From Seminavis robusta (Eukaryota > Bacillariophyta > Bacillariophyceae > Naviculales > Naviculaceae): DNA of 41,041 nucleotides. The position numbers were made by a program, and so were the translations under genes. Shown piece after piece: positions 1-11,510 of the stretch (position 1 is the first letter of the stretch; the number at the start of each line of letters is the position of its first letter). The notes under the pieces are model-generated. The model was not told the origin of the DNA and ran no database searches. It saw only the letters and a program-made list of their open reading frames with translations. Location of the stretch: contig CAICTM010000972.1 in assembly GCA_903772945.1 (NCBI GenBank), positions 1 through 41,041 of the forward strand, read 5' to 3'.

Positions 1-1430
1 AATCCGTGACAGTGGAACAGTAAAAACACACCAGGTCCGACTTTACTAGCTACACTGCCCGTTACCTTACTGGTACCATGCATTGGTTCTTTATGACGAA
101 TACATGCAAAAACCGAAATTGTCAAAATCCAGCCATCGTAGCACAGTACAGTAGAGTTCATCGATCGGTACAGTGGCAACAGTACCGATCACACGCAGGT
201 TCGACTTTGCTCGTTGAATCTCGGTTACCTGCATGGATCCTTAGACGAATACATGACAACGCGATATGTGTCAATGCCAGCCATTGTAGCCAGCTGCGTA
301 TAGCTAGTGGCAACAGTACTGGACTTGCGCATAACAGGAAACAGGGTACGACAATAGGAATCACCACCAAAACAGTAGGAAATAACCAGAAGGGATGAAT
401 CCGGTAGAGAGGATCCACTCTCTTGAGTGTGTTTGTCGTAGCCTCCGCTTCGACGACTGTCTGCCATTCAATGACTGATCGTACGTTTTGCAAGGCTGGT
501 GATAGGGCTTGAGTTAACAGTCTCTCTCCGTACATTGCCGTAAGCGGTTGCCTCTCCTCTTCCTTGATTCCGGAGCGACCGATCGTTCGAAGCAAGACTC
601 GACGCAATGGTATTCATCGGCCGTCGCAGTGACAGCAAGGAAAACAACAAATGCAAGATAGAGTTTTTTGTTTCTGTGCTCAAACTGCAGACGACCGAGA
701 CTTACCATTGTTATTCAAATTGCAACAAACTTGGCAGTCATGGGCGAGAACGACTGCCATCCCATGGTCCATAGGATTCAATGAGGGATGGTTTCAGTTC
801 TGCACCGGAGAAGGTCTTGAGGAAGCTTGATAACAGAGATAATAGAGGTGCGATCGATCGATTCGAATAATTAAACAAACTCACCTGTTGACGGCCGAGC
901 TTGGAATCGTCTGAATACCATAGAAATCAATGAGGGAGAGAAGTCAGCGCTGTACCTTCAATAACAGCTTGATAAAGCTTACCTCATTGCGATCGATCGA
1001 TCGATCGATCGGCCGAATTGATAAAAGAACTCCTCCTACCGGTATACATACTAGTACCGGTACCCTCTTGTTGGCCAAGCTTGGATTACCTCCTTTTACC
1101 ATAGGATACAATGAGGGAGAGAAGTCAGTGCTGCGGGCCTCAATAACACCACGAATGATCTAAAAATTTCGAAAGGAAACTTGTTACTTAACATACACAT
1201 GACCGTTGATTCTGCAACTGAATGCGTACTCTTTTTCCACAGTAAACACGGGCAATCGATTTCAGAGTGCAACTGAGGGGGTAACCAAAAGGTGCGTCGT
1301 CTCCATGAGACGTAACAGTAATCGTCAACCAAAGCGCTTCTTCGAACTGCAACTTAACCTTGTTCAATTTTTACCGGGGTTTAGAATAGGGAAATTATCT
1401 ACAGAATCTAGACGGGGCCAGGCTTAAGCA
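1..1430. repeat. Left arm of an inverted segmental repeat (partner 29640-31110)
   Basis: Nearly the whole block is found in reverse complement at about 29640-31110. Matching landmarks are the GACGAATACATGC repeats at 90-260, GACTGATCGTACG-like sequence near 474, CTGCACCGGAGAAGG near 799, CACCTGTTGACGGCCGAG near 882, GAGGGAGAGAAGTCAG near 931 and 1112, and AACTTGTTACTTAA near 1178. Inside it 1-400 consists of three degenerate ~150 bp tandem units containing GGCAACAGTAC and CAGCCAT-GTAGC motifs. No convincing gene is present; the short open frames here run across repeat units. Confidence 0.8.
987..1013. repeat. (GATC)n microsatellite
   Basis: Perfect tetranucleotide repeat GATCGATCGATC within the left arm of the inverted repeat. 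The equivalent position in the right arm carries an expanded and mutated GATCGAAC/GAAC tract (30018-30092). Confidence 0.9.
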
Positions 1431-1500
1431 AAGAACAGTCAAAATTCAGGACTGGTTTGTGGGATCAGGGGCAAGAAATTGAGGACCATTACGGGGCAAA
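1375..1500. repeat. Dispersed repeat, inverted copy at about 11390-11510
   Basis: The stretch containing GGGAAATTATCTAC, GGGGCCAGGCTTAAGCAAAG and GGGATCAGGGGCAAGAAATT recurs in reverse complement at 11390-11510 (GGGGCAAGAAATTGAGGACC and neighbours). It extends the repeat block beyond the mirrored arm and lies in the 3' spacer of the decayed receptor gene. No coding potential is visible. Confidence 0.75.
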
Positions 1501-1767
1501 TGTAGTAGCTAGTTCAAGTAATCAAAAGAGATGCTATCTCCGGAGCGGGTTACAATACCTTAATTAAGACTTAAAAAAAGCAGACTTTGTACTGTATAAT
1601 TTTGGCAAAACGGAGAATATAAGAGAGAAGTTCTTTGCTTTTCGTTGTTGTTGCCTTGGCAGCCATGCATCATGGCACTCCTCCGTTATGGATGATCGTC
1701 TCCATGGTTATTCAGCCCAACGGGTTCAATCTAATCACAGCGTCCAGAGTTGGCAAAAAAAAAAAAA

Positions 1768-1842
1768 CCTGAATGTCTAATAACGGATTCAGACGAGATG
1801 TGCTTGAGGACACCCACGCTAGGCCCGGGTGTTTCCACATCA
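1768..1842. repeat. Dispersed repeat, inverted copy at 20615-20690
   Basis: GAATGTCTAATAACGGATTC, AGATGTGCTTGAGGAC and GGCCCGGGT-TTTCC follow each other here and occur in reverse complement at 20615-20690. The copies differ by scattered substitutions, so this is an older dispersed repeat. The rest of 1500-2106 shows no gene. Confidence 0.75.
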
Positions 1843-2106
1843 AGTCTGCTCACCGGCACACTGGCCTCCTGAGAGGGTTGCGACGCCTGTTAGCATCTAA
1901 GGATTTGTACACTGGTCAGAGTTGGCCAAGATAGTTACTATAGCTAGACAGCTGCTTGCTCTCACTTTCTCCAAACTAAAGAATCAAGTGCTTGAACCCT
2001 CCATAGATTATACATACTATTTACATGATGTGCCCTTTTAATTAATTGTCTAGAAACAGTACATACATGTAGTGGTTAGTTTTTACCTTAAAAATGTAGC
2101 ATAGAA

Positions 2107-5100
2107 TCACAAGGTTGTTGAATCGGTCACGTCAAAAGATCCATCTGATCCGACCAAAACGTCAACGGTGATTTCAGAAAATCCTCTGCCCTACCAAAGA
2201 ATACAACACTGTTTGGTTGGTGGCTGTCACAGTGATCCATCCTGAATGCCAGACACCATCACCAAAACTGTCTGATACAATCAATCTGTAGGCTGTGCCC
2301 GCATTGACCGGGAAAAGAGAGGAATAAAGAAAATATATAATGCCCAGTGGACCACCTGATTCCAGTGTGTCCCAAATACCAGTCGCATTGGTTTCCTTCT
2401 GCCAAATCCATGATGTTTCCTCTGGATATTCATCAGTTTGGATATTCAGCATGACATCAGCACCACTGGTTGGAAACAACCCAGGCCAATCAACCGGAGC
2501 TTCTGCGAGACCAAACAGGTGGAAACAGGGGGTGTTTCTTTGGGAACAATCACACAGAAAAGAACAAAGATGTCTGGACAGTTCCCGAGAACTGGTTCCC
2601 ATACACTCAATCATAGATGCATTCAGTTGCTGGGAGTGTCCTGTCAGGTTATTGTTCTGAAGAGCAAGAGACCACAGTGATGTCATATGCCAACTTCTGT
2701 TGGGATTGTGCTGGAAACTGATTGTCATTAGGTGAAGCTCCCACAACCAGTCAGGCCAAAGCTCAATGGGAACCGGGCCAGTGAATTGATTGTCATTCAA
2801 CCACATAAGAGTCCAAAGCAGTCAATGCTCCAAGCCAGAAGGAACTGACCCGTCACTGATTATATTGAAGATCGATGTGCTCCATGAGTCAGAGCCAAGC
2901 TCCGAAGGCAATGGACCGGTAAACTGATTAGCATGAGGTCAAGATATTCCAGTGAGGTCAGGAGCCAAACTCCGAGTGGATCTGTCCAGTGAACTGATTG
3001 TCATTTATCAACAGGATACTTAAAGCAGTCAAGGCATCAATCTCAGAAGGCACTGGACCGGTGAACTGATTTTGTTTCAATCGAAAAGGATTTCCAATAA
3101 TTTACATGTAGAAGCCGAAACTCCGAGGGAATCTGTCACACTCATTTTCACTCAACCGTCATCAAGCAGTATAGTAGCACAAGCTCAGAAGGAACTGGAC
3201 CCGTCCAGTGATTGAAATCAACCTTAAGCGCATCCAATGAAGTCAGGAGCAAAGCTCTGTAGAAATTGGACCAGACAGCTGGTTGAAAGCCATTCGAAGT
3301 TGTTTCAATGAGGTCAGGAGCCAAAGTTCCGAAGGCATTTTGCCGGTCAACTGGTTGCTAGATAGCTCAAAATATTCCAGTGAGGTCAAAAGACCAAGCT
3401 CCGAAGGCAGTGGACCAGCGAACTGATTTCCTAGAAAGATGATGTACTCCAATGAGGTCAGGATCCCAAGCTCTGAAGGCAGTGGACCAGTGAACTGATT
3501 AACAGGAAGGTGAAGTGCGGTCAGTGATGTCAGGAGCCAAAGCTCAGACGGGACAAGACCCGACAATTGATTCCGTCCCAGGTGAAGGTAGGACAATGAA
3601 GTCAACTGTGAAATCTCAAAGGGAATATTGCCAGTGAACCGATTATCATACAAACTCAAGCTTGTCAATCCAGTCATCTCATAAAGTTCCGTCGGTAAAA
3701 GAGATGAAATGGGTCCAGCAATGTCATTCGTCGAGAAGGCTACATGAGACAAGGAAGTCAAGAGGGCAATCTCGGGTGGAATAAATGGGGAAAGGCCAGA
3801 GAGCTGCAATTTTTGCAGAAACAGAAATGTAAACTGTCCTATGCTGTTGCAGGGGGTGCCTCTAACATCTTGCCATTCTTTCCATTCGTAGTAAATTCCA
3901 TTTAAAAAAAATCCAAACCCACTGGAGAACCACAGGCACTCATGCTTGGTATCATCCATCCAGCGCTCTTTTATGAGAGGATTCCAATTTTCACCCTGAA
4001 ACGCATAGAAAAAAGTAGCGAGAGCAAACAGCTGTGTCTTTCTCCATTCTGGAAGAAATGTGATATTTTGGTGATTGGCTAGCCACCACCATGCTCTCCA
4101 CTGTGGAGTCTCACTGCCATTGTTGATGCTTGCCAAAGTGTAGTCCGGTAGGCTATCCAACAGCACATCCAGAGCTCCAGTGGGTGCAGATGATGGTACT
4201 TGAGAGGGTTCCATGGAGCCATTAACTGTTGGCATCTCTGTGGACTCGAGGACCACCACTTTTGGCTCCTTGTTCCTTTGGGATCCCACCACGAATCCCA
4301 CAATAATGGCCAAAACCAGCAAGAACCAAAGAACGGCTGCTAAGAAGTTATTCTGTTGCTGCTTCCTTTGGAGTGCACGTTGTTGGGCAGCTTCCAGATC
4401 AACCGGATTGGCATGCATCAAATGAGCCGTATCATCGTCTACGGCATTAGCCTGTACCAACCCTTCATTTGTTGACATCTGTATTGTAGTACCAACATTC
4501 AAATCTTCTGGACCACTACCAGTTCCAGAATTAGCACCAAAGAGGTGATAGTTTAGGTAGGGGGTTCGTTGCAGCTGTCCTCCTGTTGCTCCCGGGAACG
4601 CACCTGGCTGTGATCGTGGATTCACCTGGTTTGTCGGGTACAAGGCAGGAGCGTCTCCTCCTGCGGCATTTTGTGCATCGTCCTGTGTTATAGCATTAGC
4701 TAATGCCGCATCGGCATTTTTTTCCAGTTTGGCATCTTCATTGATTCCCACTGCCAACTGCATGAGGTTCTCACTGTTAGCAGTGTTTGGTGTTCCTTGA
4801 CTGAGATCTTCTTTGGAATTGAGACTTTCCGCGACTGCCAAATGGGATTGTTCTACCACAGTGGCAGTTTCTTCATCCCTTTTAAGCTGGGCGACTTCCA
4901 AAGCGGGTCGCTTGGTAAGAATATCCAAGACAACAGTGTCCATTTCTTCTTCTGATTCGTAGAGATCATCCGATTCTGTGTTATGAACAGAATCGGTTTC
5001 GTCCGACTTCAAATTTGCGGCACATATTTCCTCCGCGGCCTGTTCGTCTTGGACTTGGGCAGCTTGGGCCTCAGCTCTTTCTTTAATGAGCTCATCCTTA

Positions 5101-5237
5101 AGGAGAAAATCCTGTACGGCTGGGTCGAGTTCACCATCGACACCACTGCCAGGAGATGCCGTGCCCACTTCTACTTCTGTCCCGTGGGGGTCATCTGTGC
5201 TACTAGTACCGGTACCATCAGATTCTGATTTCTCCAT
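2107..5237 (-). pseudogene. Decayed leucine-rich-repeat transmembrane receptor-like gene
   Basis: The first 664 codons are open (ATG at 5237 to a stop at 3243). They encode an acidic Ala/Gln/Glu-rich tail (residues ~1-295) with the box R-S-Q-P-G-A-F near 210, HANPVDLEAAQ before the membrane, one transmembrane helix (~299-318), an SSAPTG spacer, a Trp-rich cap with Cys (~360-465) and about seven leucine-rich repeats. At about 3250 one base is missing in the codon for Trp of an ELWLLTSL repeat, giving ELCS-stop. From 3240 to 2810 the repeats continue in shifting frames with stops and lost segments. A C-terminal domain frame resumes at 2806, but a further one-base shift near 2190 breaks it before the family ending, whose stop codon is at 2107-2109. 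A truncated 664-residue protein could still be made, membrane-anchored but lacking the C-terminal domain. Closest paralogue by tail sequence is the gene at 26255-29296. Confidence 0.8.
5203..5216. promoter_or_regulatory. CTAGTACCGGTACC palindromic motif
   Basis: This 14-mer with the palindromic core GTACCGGTAC also occurs at 1051-1064, and its inverse (GTACCGGTACTAG) at 13923-13935. Here it lies just inside the start of a coding region (G-T-G-T-S-S). A regulatory role is only a possibility; such motifs are common through the spacers of this window. Confidence 0.25.
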
Positions 5238-5299
5238 CTTCAAATTGACAGCTTCCTCCTTGCTAGATATATCCGGCTAGGTGGCTAGATGCTATATAG

Positions 5300-5304
5300 C
5301 TGGC

Positions 5305-5338
<34 letters not shown>

Positions 5339-5342
5339 TAGA
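5300..5342. repeat. (GATA)n microsatellite
   Basis: Tandem GATA/TAGA repeats about 60 bp upstream of the start codon of the decayed receptor gene, in what would be its 5' untranslated or promoter region. Confidence 0.9.
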
Positions 5343-5713
5343 TGGGTGCGAATTCAATGGCTTCAGAATAGTCAGCAAGGCGGCTTGGATACACAGCGGG
5401 ATGAACTCCCATGGTGGCCATGAGATCGCATCAACCCAATGAGGATCGTCCAGAGATTCTTCAAGTCTGCAGCACCGTCCTCAACCCCGATTATCGGCAC
5501 TGCGGAATCTTTTAATTAAAAAAAGACCAAAAGACAATAGAGAGACTTAAAAAAAAGGTTGTACACATTTTCACCTCTAAACCTTTTTCAATTAGTAACC
5601 TTTAAGCAAGTTCTTCTGTGCTTCCATTTTTCCTATAATAATTCCACGGTTGAATACTAATATTAGTGGTGAGAGGATACTAGCTAGCTAGCAGCATCAT
5701 CGCTCACACTTCC

Positions 5714-6010
5714 TTGACTTCGTACAGGAAAGCTTACATTGGAGACGTACTGTATACGGAATCGCGTCCATTCTTCCGACTCGTGAGCCATCAACGCAAC
5801 AATTGTGAACGATCGCTCATCATGCCAATGCCAATGCGCTCAATGGAAGAGAGCCACGAATACAAAAAAAGAAACACCGCAGTTTCGGCTTTCGATCGAC
5901 CACGAACAACGGGAACGAAACCAACCGCACATCTTCCTCACAAGCAAGACACACACGACGTAATCGAAACGACGCTGCAGAGGACTTAACTGCATCCAAA
6001 GTCAAGCTGT
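5714..6010. repeat. Dispersed repeat family A, copy 1
   Basis: Segments such as GCGTCCATTCTTCCGACTCG followed by TGAGCCATCAACGCAACA, GATCGCTCATCATGC and CGATCGACCACGA align collinearly with 12395-12560, and a shorter third copy lies at 6360-6470. No stable reading frame is shared between the copies, so I treat the family as non-coding or a decayed element. Confidence 0.7.
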
Positions 6011-6359
6011 CAGGTTCACGCATGCAGCCTCCCACTCCAACTCGTTCATGAATACAAGAAAGCGGCGCCACGAAGAGACGAGTCTCAGTCCGGGAGAGCT
6101 CGGATCCAGAGCAAGAAACCAATCTCACAGCAGGAGTGAAGACTACTGCATCGTGCGGTACGGCTGTGATGCTATATGATGTAGTACCGTACGTATGCTT
6201 ACGTGAAACATCTACTAGTACAAGCACAATCCGTGGACCCCTTTCCTAGTTTTCTCCCTGATGGATACAGTCGTACCTTACACATCTTCGCTCACGCTTA
6301 CTTCATCATTCTGGTAATTGGGTCTAGCTGCCGTACGGTAGAGTAGTACCAGTACTTCC

Positions 6360-6470
6360 GTGACCACGTACAAGAACGCTTGGAGACATACGCTATTAGA
6401 GCACACGTACGGAATCGAATCACGTCCATTCGTTTTCTCGCGAGCCATCGACTACTCGTGACGAATGAAT
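6360..6470. repeat. Dispersed repeat family A, short copy 3
   Basis: CACGTACAAGAACGCTTGGAGACATACG...CACGTCCATTCG...CGAGCCATCGA matches the opening part of the copies at 5714 and 12385 and then diverges. Confidence 0.6.
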
Positions 6471-7755
6471 AGTTGAATACTCTCTTCGGACGCCAGCTTT
6501 AGATACCGGTATGATACGGGTAGTGTTTGGCGGGGATCTGTCTATGCTCTTTAGTTTAGGTTGAACTGACTGACTGTCACTCTTGAACTCGTTGGAGCGT
6601 ATACGACACGATGCCGCTCCTGGAGTCGGTGTTGAAAGGAGCTGTCCTTCCTGACCTGTACATGAAATAGGAATGGGAGTTCTACGTGGGGTGGTAATCC
6701 CATGGAGCTGGATGTGGACCGGTGGTGGCACCACCGATATCAAGCAAAACAGCAATGAACTCTTCCGAGAGGGAAGCGCAAGTCCTTGAGAAGAAATCGA
6801 GTCCGTTGAACTCCATCGGCAGCCGACGAGTGTTACTCCATCGGCAATCGGCAGTGACCATGCGTGCCACGGACTCGAGCCATGAACACGGACTCCACTA
6901 TAGTTCTTTCAAAGTCCTCCATGAGGGAGCCGGTGCCAACATCGAATCGATTCGATTCGGCAATAACGAAGAAGAGATTTGGACGGAGCGAATGGAATGG
7001 ATAAAAATGTAAATGAGCGGGAAAGAGTCACCCTCGTGCCCACTAACTGTGAATGAGTATGTTTGACGCACATCTATATCTATATCTATACCTGATACCC
7101 TCTGTTTGGCCGACAGCGACATACTTGTGCTGAGCCTCATATGGCTGATGAGCCGACAGCTAACAGCTACCTCCAACAGGACAACCCATGACAATTGCCT
7201 CAACCTTTCAAGCAAGAACCTTGGAGTCGACACCCAAGAACTACAGGAGTGAATGAAGCCCACACGGGTGCACGAGAAAAGGATGAGTGGCAAAAAGAAC
7301 AAATACCAGTACGGAACGAGCGTGTAAATCAGATAAACTGAGGCTACTACTGGTACGGCCATGCTTTCAAGACAACCGAAAGAGTGGAAGCTACTGCTGC
7401 TGCGGTACCATCCATCTGCAACCAACAACTGAACATTACCGCTACCAAGCTGTCTAGCTGTCGCGCGCCATCTACTAGCTAGCTAGCGCCATTGAAACTT
7501 CGGCTTTGGATGAGCCCACACATGCAATAACAGTGGGCACGATTCAACTCCCACCACGACTGAGAAAGGATTTATGGTTTTTTTGCGAAGTCTACTAATT
7601 CACACCTGGGACTTCAGCGAGCCAAACCCACGACAACAACAAGCTTTGTAAACACCAACAACTTCATGTTCTTCCGAGTGAATCTTCCAAGCGGTGCCAG
7701 GCAACCGTACTATGCATAGTACTGGTACATAAATACAAAATGTAACATGGAATCA

Positions 7756-10532
7756 TTAAGTTGTGGAATTGGTGATAGCAAAAGATCCATCTGATCCAAC
7801 CAAAACTTCAATGATGATTTCAGAAAAGGCCTCGGGTGCTCCCAAAGAATACAACTCTGTTTGTTTGCTGGCTGTCAGAGTTATCCATGCAGGGATGTAG
7901 ACACCATCACCAAACCTGTCTGACACAACCAGTCTGTAGGCTGTACCAATCTTCACTGGGAAGAGAGCGGAGTACAGATACTCTCTAACACCCAGTGGAC
8001 CTCCTGATTCCAGTGTGTCCCACATACCAGTCACATTGGTGCCCTTCTGCCATACCCATGATGTTTCCCATGGAAAATGATCAGTATAGATATTGAGAAT
8101 GACATCAGCGCCGCTCGTTGGAAATCGTCCAGGCCGATCAGGTGGAGGCTCAAGACCAACACAGGTGGAAATTGAAGGAGTTTCATTTACCGAACAATCA
8201 CAAAATAGAAAAGAACAAAGATGCTCTGGCACAGTTCCAGAGAAAGGATTCCCATGAAGCCTCAACCCCATAGATTCATTCAGTGAGCTGGGGAGTGTTC
8301 CAGTCAGGATGTTGTTGTGAAGACCCAGCGATGTCAAAGATGTCAGCATGCCAACTTCAGTTGGGATCTGGCCAGATATTTGATTGAATGACAGTTCAAG
8401 TTCTTGCAACGAGGTCAGATATCCAAGCTTGGAAGGAAGTGGACCAGTTAACTCATTATCATGAAGATGTAGCCATTGCAACGAGGCAAGGAGCCCAAAC
8501 TCTGAAGAAATCGGACCAGACAATTGATTCTGACTAATCCGAATGTCTTTCAATGAAGTCAGGAGCCCGAGCTCAGAAGGAATTTGACCTGTCAACCGAT
8601 TCTCATACAATCTGAGCCTTGGCAAAGAAGTCAATAGTGCAATCTCCGAGGGAATTTGGCCCGACAACTGATTCAGCTCCAAGCCAAGTTGCGACAATGA
8701 AGTCAAAAGTGAAATCTCAGAGGGAATTTTGCCAGTGAACAGATTCCCGGACAAACTAAAACTTGTCAATCCAGTCATCGCGTAAAGTTCTGTTGGTATC
8801 AGAGATGAAATTGGACCGGCAATGTCATTCCTCCACAAGGATACAAGAGACAAGGAAGTCAAAAGTGCAATCTCCGGTGGAATAAATGGTGAAAGATCAG
8901 AAAGCTGGAGGCCTTGAAGATATAGAGATGTGTACTCTCCATTACCATTGCATGGAGACTCTGAGGACGAAAATTCAGAGTATTGTCCGTTAAAAAATGA
9001 GCCAAATCCACTGGAGAACCAGTCACACTCTTCCACAGTATCATCCATCCACTTGTTTTGAATTGGTTGCCACCAATTCTTGCCCTCAAAGGCATAGAAG
9101 AAGGTAGCAAGAGCAAACAACTGTGTCTTTCTCCATTCTGTAAGGAACGTGATATTGTGGTGATTGGCTACCCATTGCCATGCTTTCCATTGCGGAGTCT
9201 CACTACCATTGTTGATGCTCGCCAAAGTGTAGTCTGGCAGGCTATCCAACAGCATGTCCAGAGCTCCCGTGGGGGCAGAGGATGGTACTTCAGAGGGTTC
9301 CACTGAGCCATACCCGGTTGGAGCCTCGGTTGACTCGAAGACGACCACATCGGGCTCCTTGTTCTTTTGGGTTCCCACCACGAATCCCACAATAATGGCG
9401 ACAGCTAGCAACAACCAAAGAGCTACTGCCGCGAAAGTTTTCTGTTGGTTCTTCCTTTGCAGTGCACGTTGCCGGGCAGCTTCTTCCATATCAACCGGAT
9501 TGGCATGCATCAAATCCGCCGTATCATCCTGTACGGCTTTAGCCTGTACCAACCCTTGATTGGTCGACATCTGTACTGCTGTACCAACACGGGAATCTTC
9601 TGGACCGCTATCAGTGCCCGGAATAGCACCAAGAAGGCCATAGTTTAAATTGGGGTTTCGTTGCATCTGTCCTCCTGGCGCACCCAGGAACGCGCCTGGC
9701 TGAGATTGTGGTCGCATCTGGGTTGTTCGGTACAAGGCAGGTTGCTCTACTGCTGTGGGGGGCTCTACAGTGTTTTCTGGCACAGTATCATGTTGTTCCC
9801 TCACAAGAGCAGCTTTTTGTGCATTGGATGGAACATCATCAATTGTGTTGGTGTTCGCTGCATTTTCAAATCTTTCCATTTTGGCATCTTGGATGATTTG
9901 ATCTGTGGATGCTAATCGGATTGCCTCGATTTCTCGAGCTCCTTCTGCAACATCCATAATCGACTGGGGAGGATCATTTATGGGTTGGTCCCTTATCAGA
10001 GGAATTGCTGGAGGAGTAGCATTTCGTTGTGCCTCAAAGTTGTTGCCATTCATGTGATTGCCTTGTGCCTGTCTAATAGCTGCCCCACCACTCTGATGGT
10101 GAGACCTATTACTTTTTGCGAGCTTTTCCAGTTTGGCTGCTTCATTGATTTCTGAAGCAACTTGCAGAAGGTGCTGATGTTCCTTGTCCTTGGAGTCTTC
10201 TCCTAGCATGATTTCTTCTGCTTTTGGTTTGAAGTTTTCTGATCCATCATCGTCAAGTTTGTCAATCTCTGCTAATTGGATTCCTTTGGCAACCTCCATG
10301 GGCTGTGATTCGTTCTCTTCAGGAACATCTTGAAGAGTAGGATACATCCGGTCCACAAATAGATCTGCATCCTGAAGGGCTTCGGTACACATGTCGCATT
10401 ATCATCACCGTGCTTCGGTTGGGGGATAATGTTCACTGGAATCTGAGGGGCTTCTGGAGCAACATCAAACTGCTGCTCATCTTCGAGTGCTCGGATCAGA
10501 GAATCCTCTTCCATAGGATTGGTGGTGGCCAT
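7756..10532 (-). CDS. Leucine-rich-repeat transmembrane receptor-like protein
   Basis: The main frame (ATG at 10392, stop at 7756) encodes 878 residues. In order: acidic tail (1-315) with R-P-Q-S-Q-P-G-A-F at 227-235 and HANPVDMEEA at 296-305; one transmembrane helix (~320-341); SSAPTGALD spacer; cap ~385-485 (Trp-rich, Cys at 456 and 481); about ten plant-type leucine-rich repeats (~485-720); Cys cluster C-S-F-L-F-C-D-C at 726-733; and a C-terminal domain with a WETSWVW motif and D-R-F-G-D-G. Topology is inferred as tail inside, repeats outside. No kinase is visible, so signalling would need a partner. A second start at 10532 (AAAATGGCC, a good context) opens an acidic frame, M-A-T-T-N-P-M-E-E-D, that runs on with family-like composition but needs a frame change near 10390-10430 to join the main frame. 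The 10392 start gives the safe protein; 10532 is probably the ancestral start. Confidence 0.85.
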
Positions 10533-10779
10533 TTTACTTAGAGTTGGATGTTTTTACCTGTTGTACTTTTGTGTAGTCGTTGGGAGAACATTGTTGGGTG
10601 TCGTCACTCTACCATGCAAGCACAAGCATCACTTCGTGCAGAGGCATCCGTGCGTCAGTGAGCTAACCCCTTCATTAAAACCTTATCCTTATTTGAGGAA
10701 CAAATCACAAGAGCATGTGGGGCATCATCGCCCTTGAGGAACCACTTTTCCTCCATGCACCCCCTTCCCTGCCCCCCCT

Positions 10780-10915
10780 TGTTTTGCCCTACTCGTGTCC
10801 TCATTGCTCTCCCCGTATGCCCACCACAACAGCCACCCACCACCGCAGCCACTGCTTTGCCTAGCCTCGCCCCCCTCGCTCCTTATTAACGTATCTATTT
10901 AGTATTTATTTTCCT
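10780..10915. repeat. ~125 bp direct repeat shared with 31728-31855
   Basis: TTTTGCCCTACTCG-GTCCTCATTGCTCTC, CAGCCACCCACCACCGCAGC, TTTGCCTAGCCTCGCC and CGTATCTATTTAGTATTTAT occur in the same order and orientation at 31728-31855. Here it lies 250 bp upstream of a minus-strand receptor gene; the other copy lies just upstream of a plus-strand one. It is one of the best conserved non-coding stretches in the window. Confidence 0.85.
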
Positions 10916-11389
10916 CTCGATCGATAGCCTCCTCGACTGCATGCCTTGCTAGCTATATCTTTCCAAGCTAGCTAGAGTTAGATTCTGATTGTTGGAGATC
11001 CTACTCAATGCCCTGGCTCTGTTCACTGCCTGCCGCCCCCTTCTGTTGGACTGCTTATTGGTTTCATCCCTGCCCGGTCGACTTTTGGTCACCGGTCACC
11101 ACTGATTACTCCATTCAATATCTGTAATCCCCTCTAACACATCGTAGCCATTCCCATTCTATGGTAAAGCATCCGATGGAATAGTACAACAGAACTGAGA
11201 CTCGGGCCGACCGTGTGTGGAACATCCTGTAGAGGTGCCCCAAGGATTGGTATCCTCAACATGCATGAGAGATAGCTTGACAGGCTGACAAGAAAAAGGC
11301 AACATCGCGGAATCGATCCAGCCCACACGGACAATCGACTGATCCAAGCACTTCCAACCCGATCTCGCAAAGCCAAACCATTTGGCCCC

Positions 11390-11510
11390 CGTACTGGTCC
11401 TCAATTTCTTGCCCCTGATCCCACAGAACCTAGTCCTGAATTTCGCCTGTTCTTTGCTTAAGCCTGGCCCCGGCTGGCTTCCGTAGATAATTTCCCTACT
11501 CTAATCCCCC
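11390..11510. repeat. Dispersed repeat, inverted copy of 1375-1500
   Basis: Reverse complement of the 1375-1500 repeat with few differences, containing CAATTTCTTGCCCCTGATCC, TTCTTTGCTTAAGCCTGGCC and GTAGATAATTTCCCTA. Non-coding. Confidence 0.75.

Larger units (their letters stand above)
5244..7755. other. Intergenic spacer with repeats, no supported gene
   Basis: This 2.5 kb spacer holds the GATA tract, repeat family A copies 1 and 3, and a stretch at 6480-6640 that resembles 13340-13480 (shared AACTCGTTGG-GCG and TACCGGTAT-like pieces). The longest open frame (6898-7428, minus, 176 codons) has no paralogue in the window and no domain I recognise, and I do not call it a gene. Confidence 0.6.

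Noticed and set aside
6898..7428. 176-codon minus-strand open frame with hydrophobic stretches
   Set aside because: No paralogue in the window, no domain, no supporting start context; it lies in a repeat-bearing spacer.
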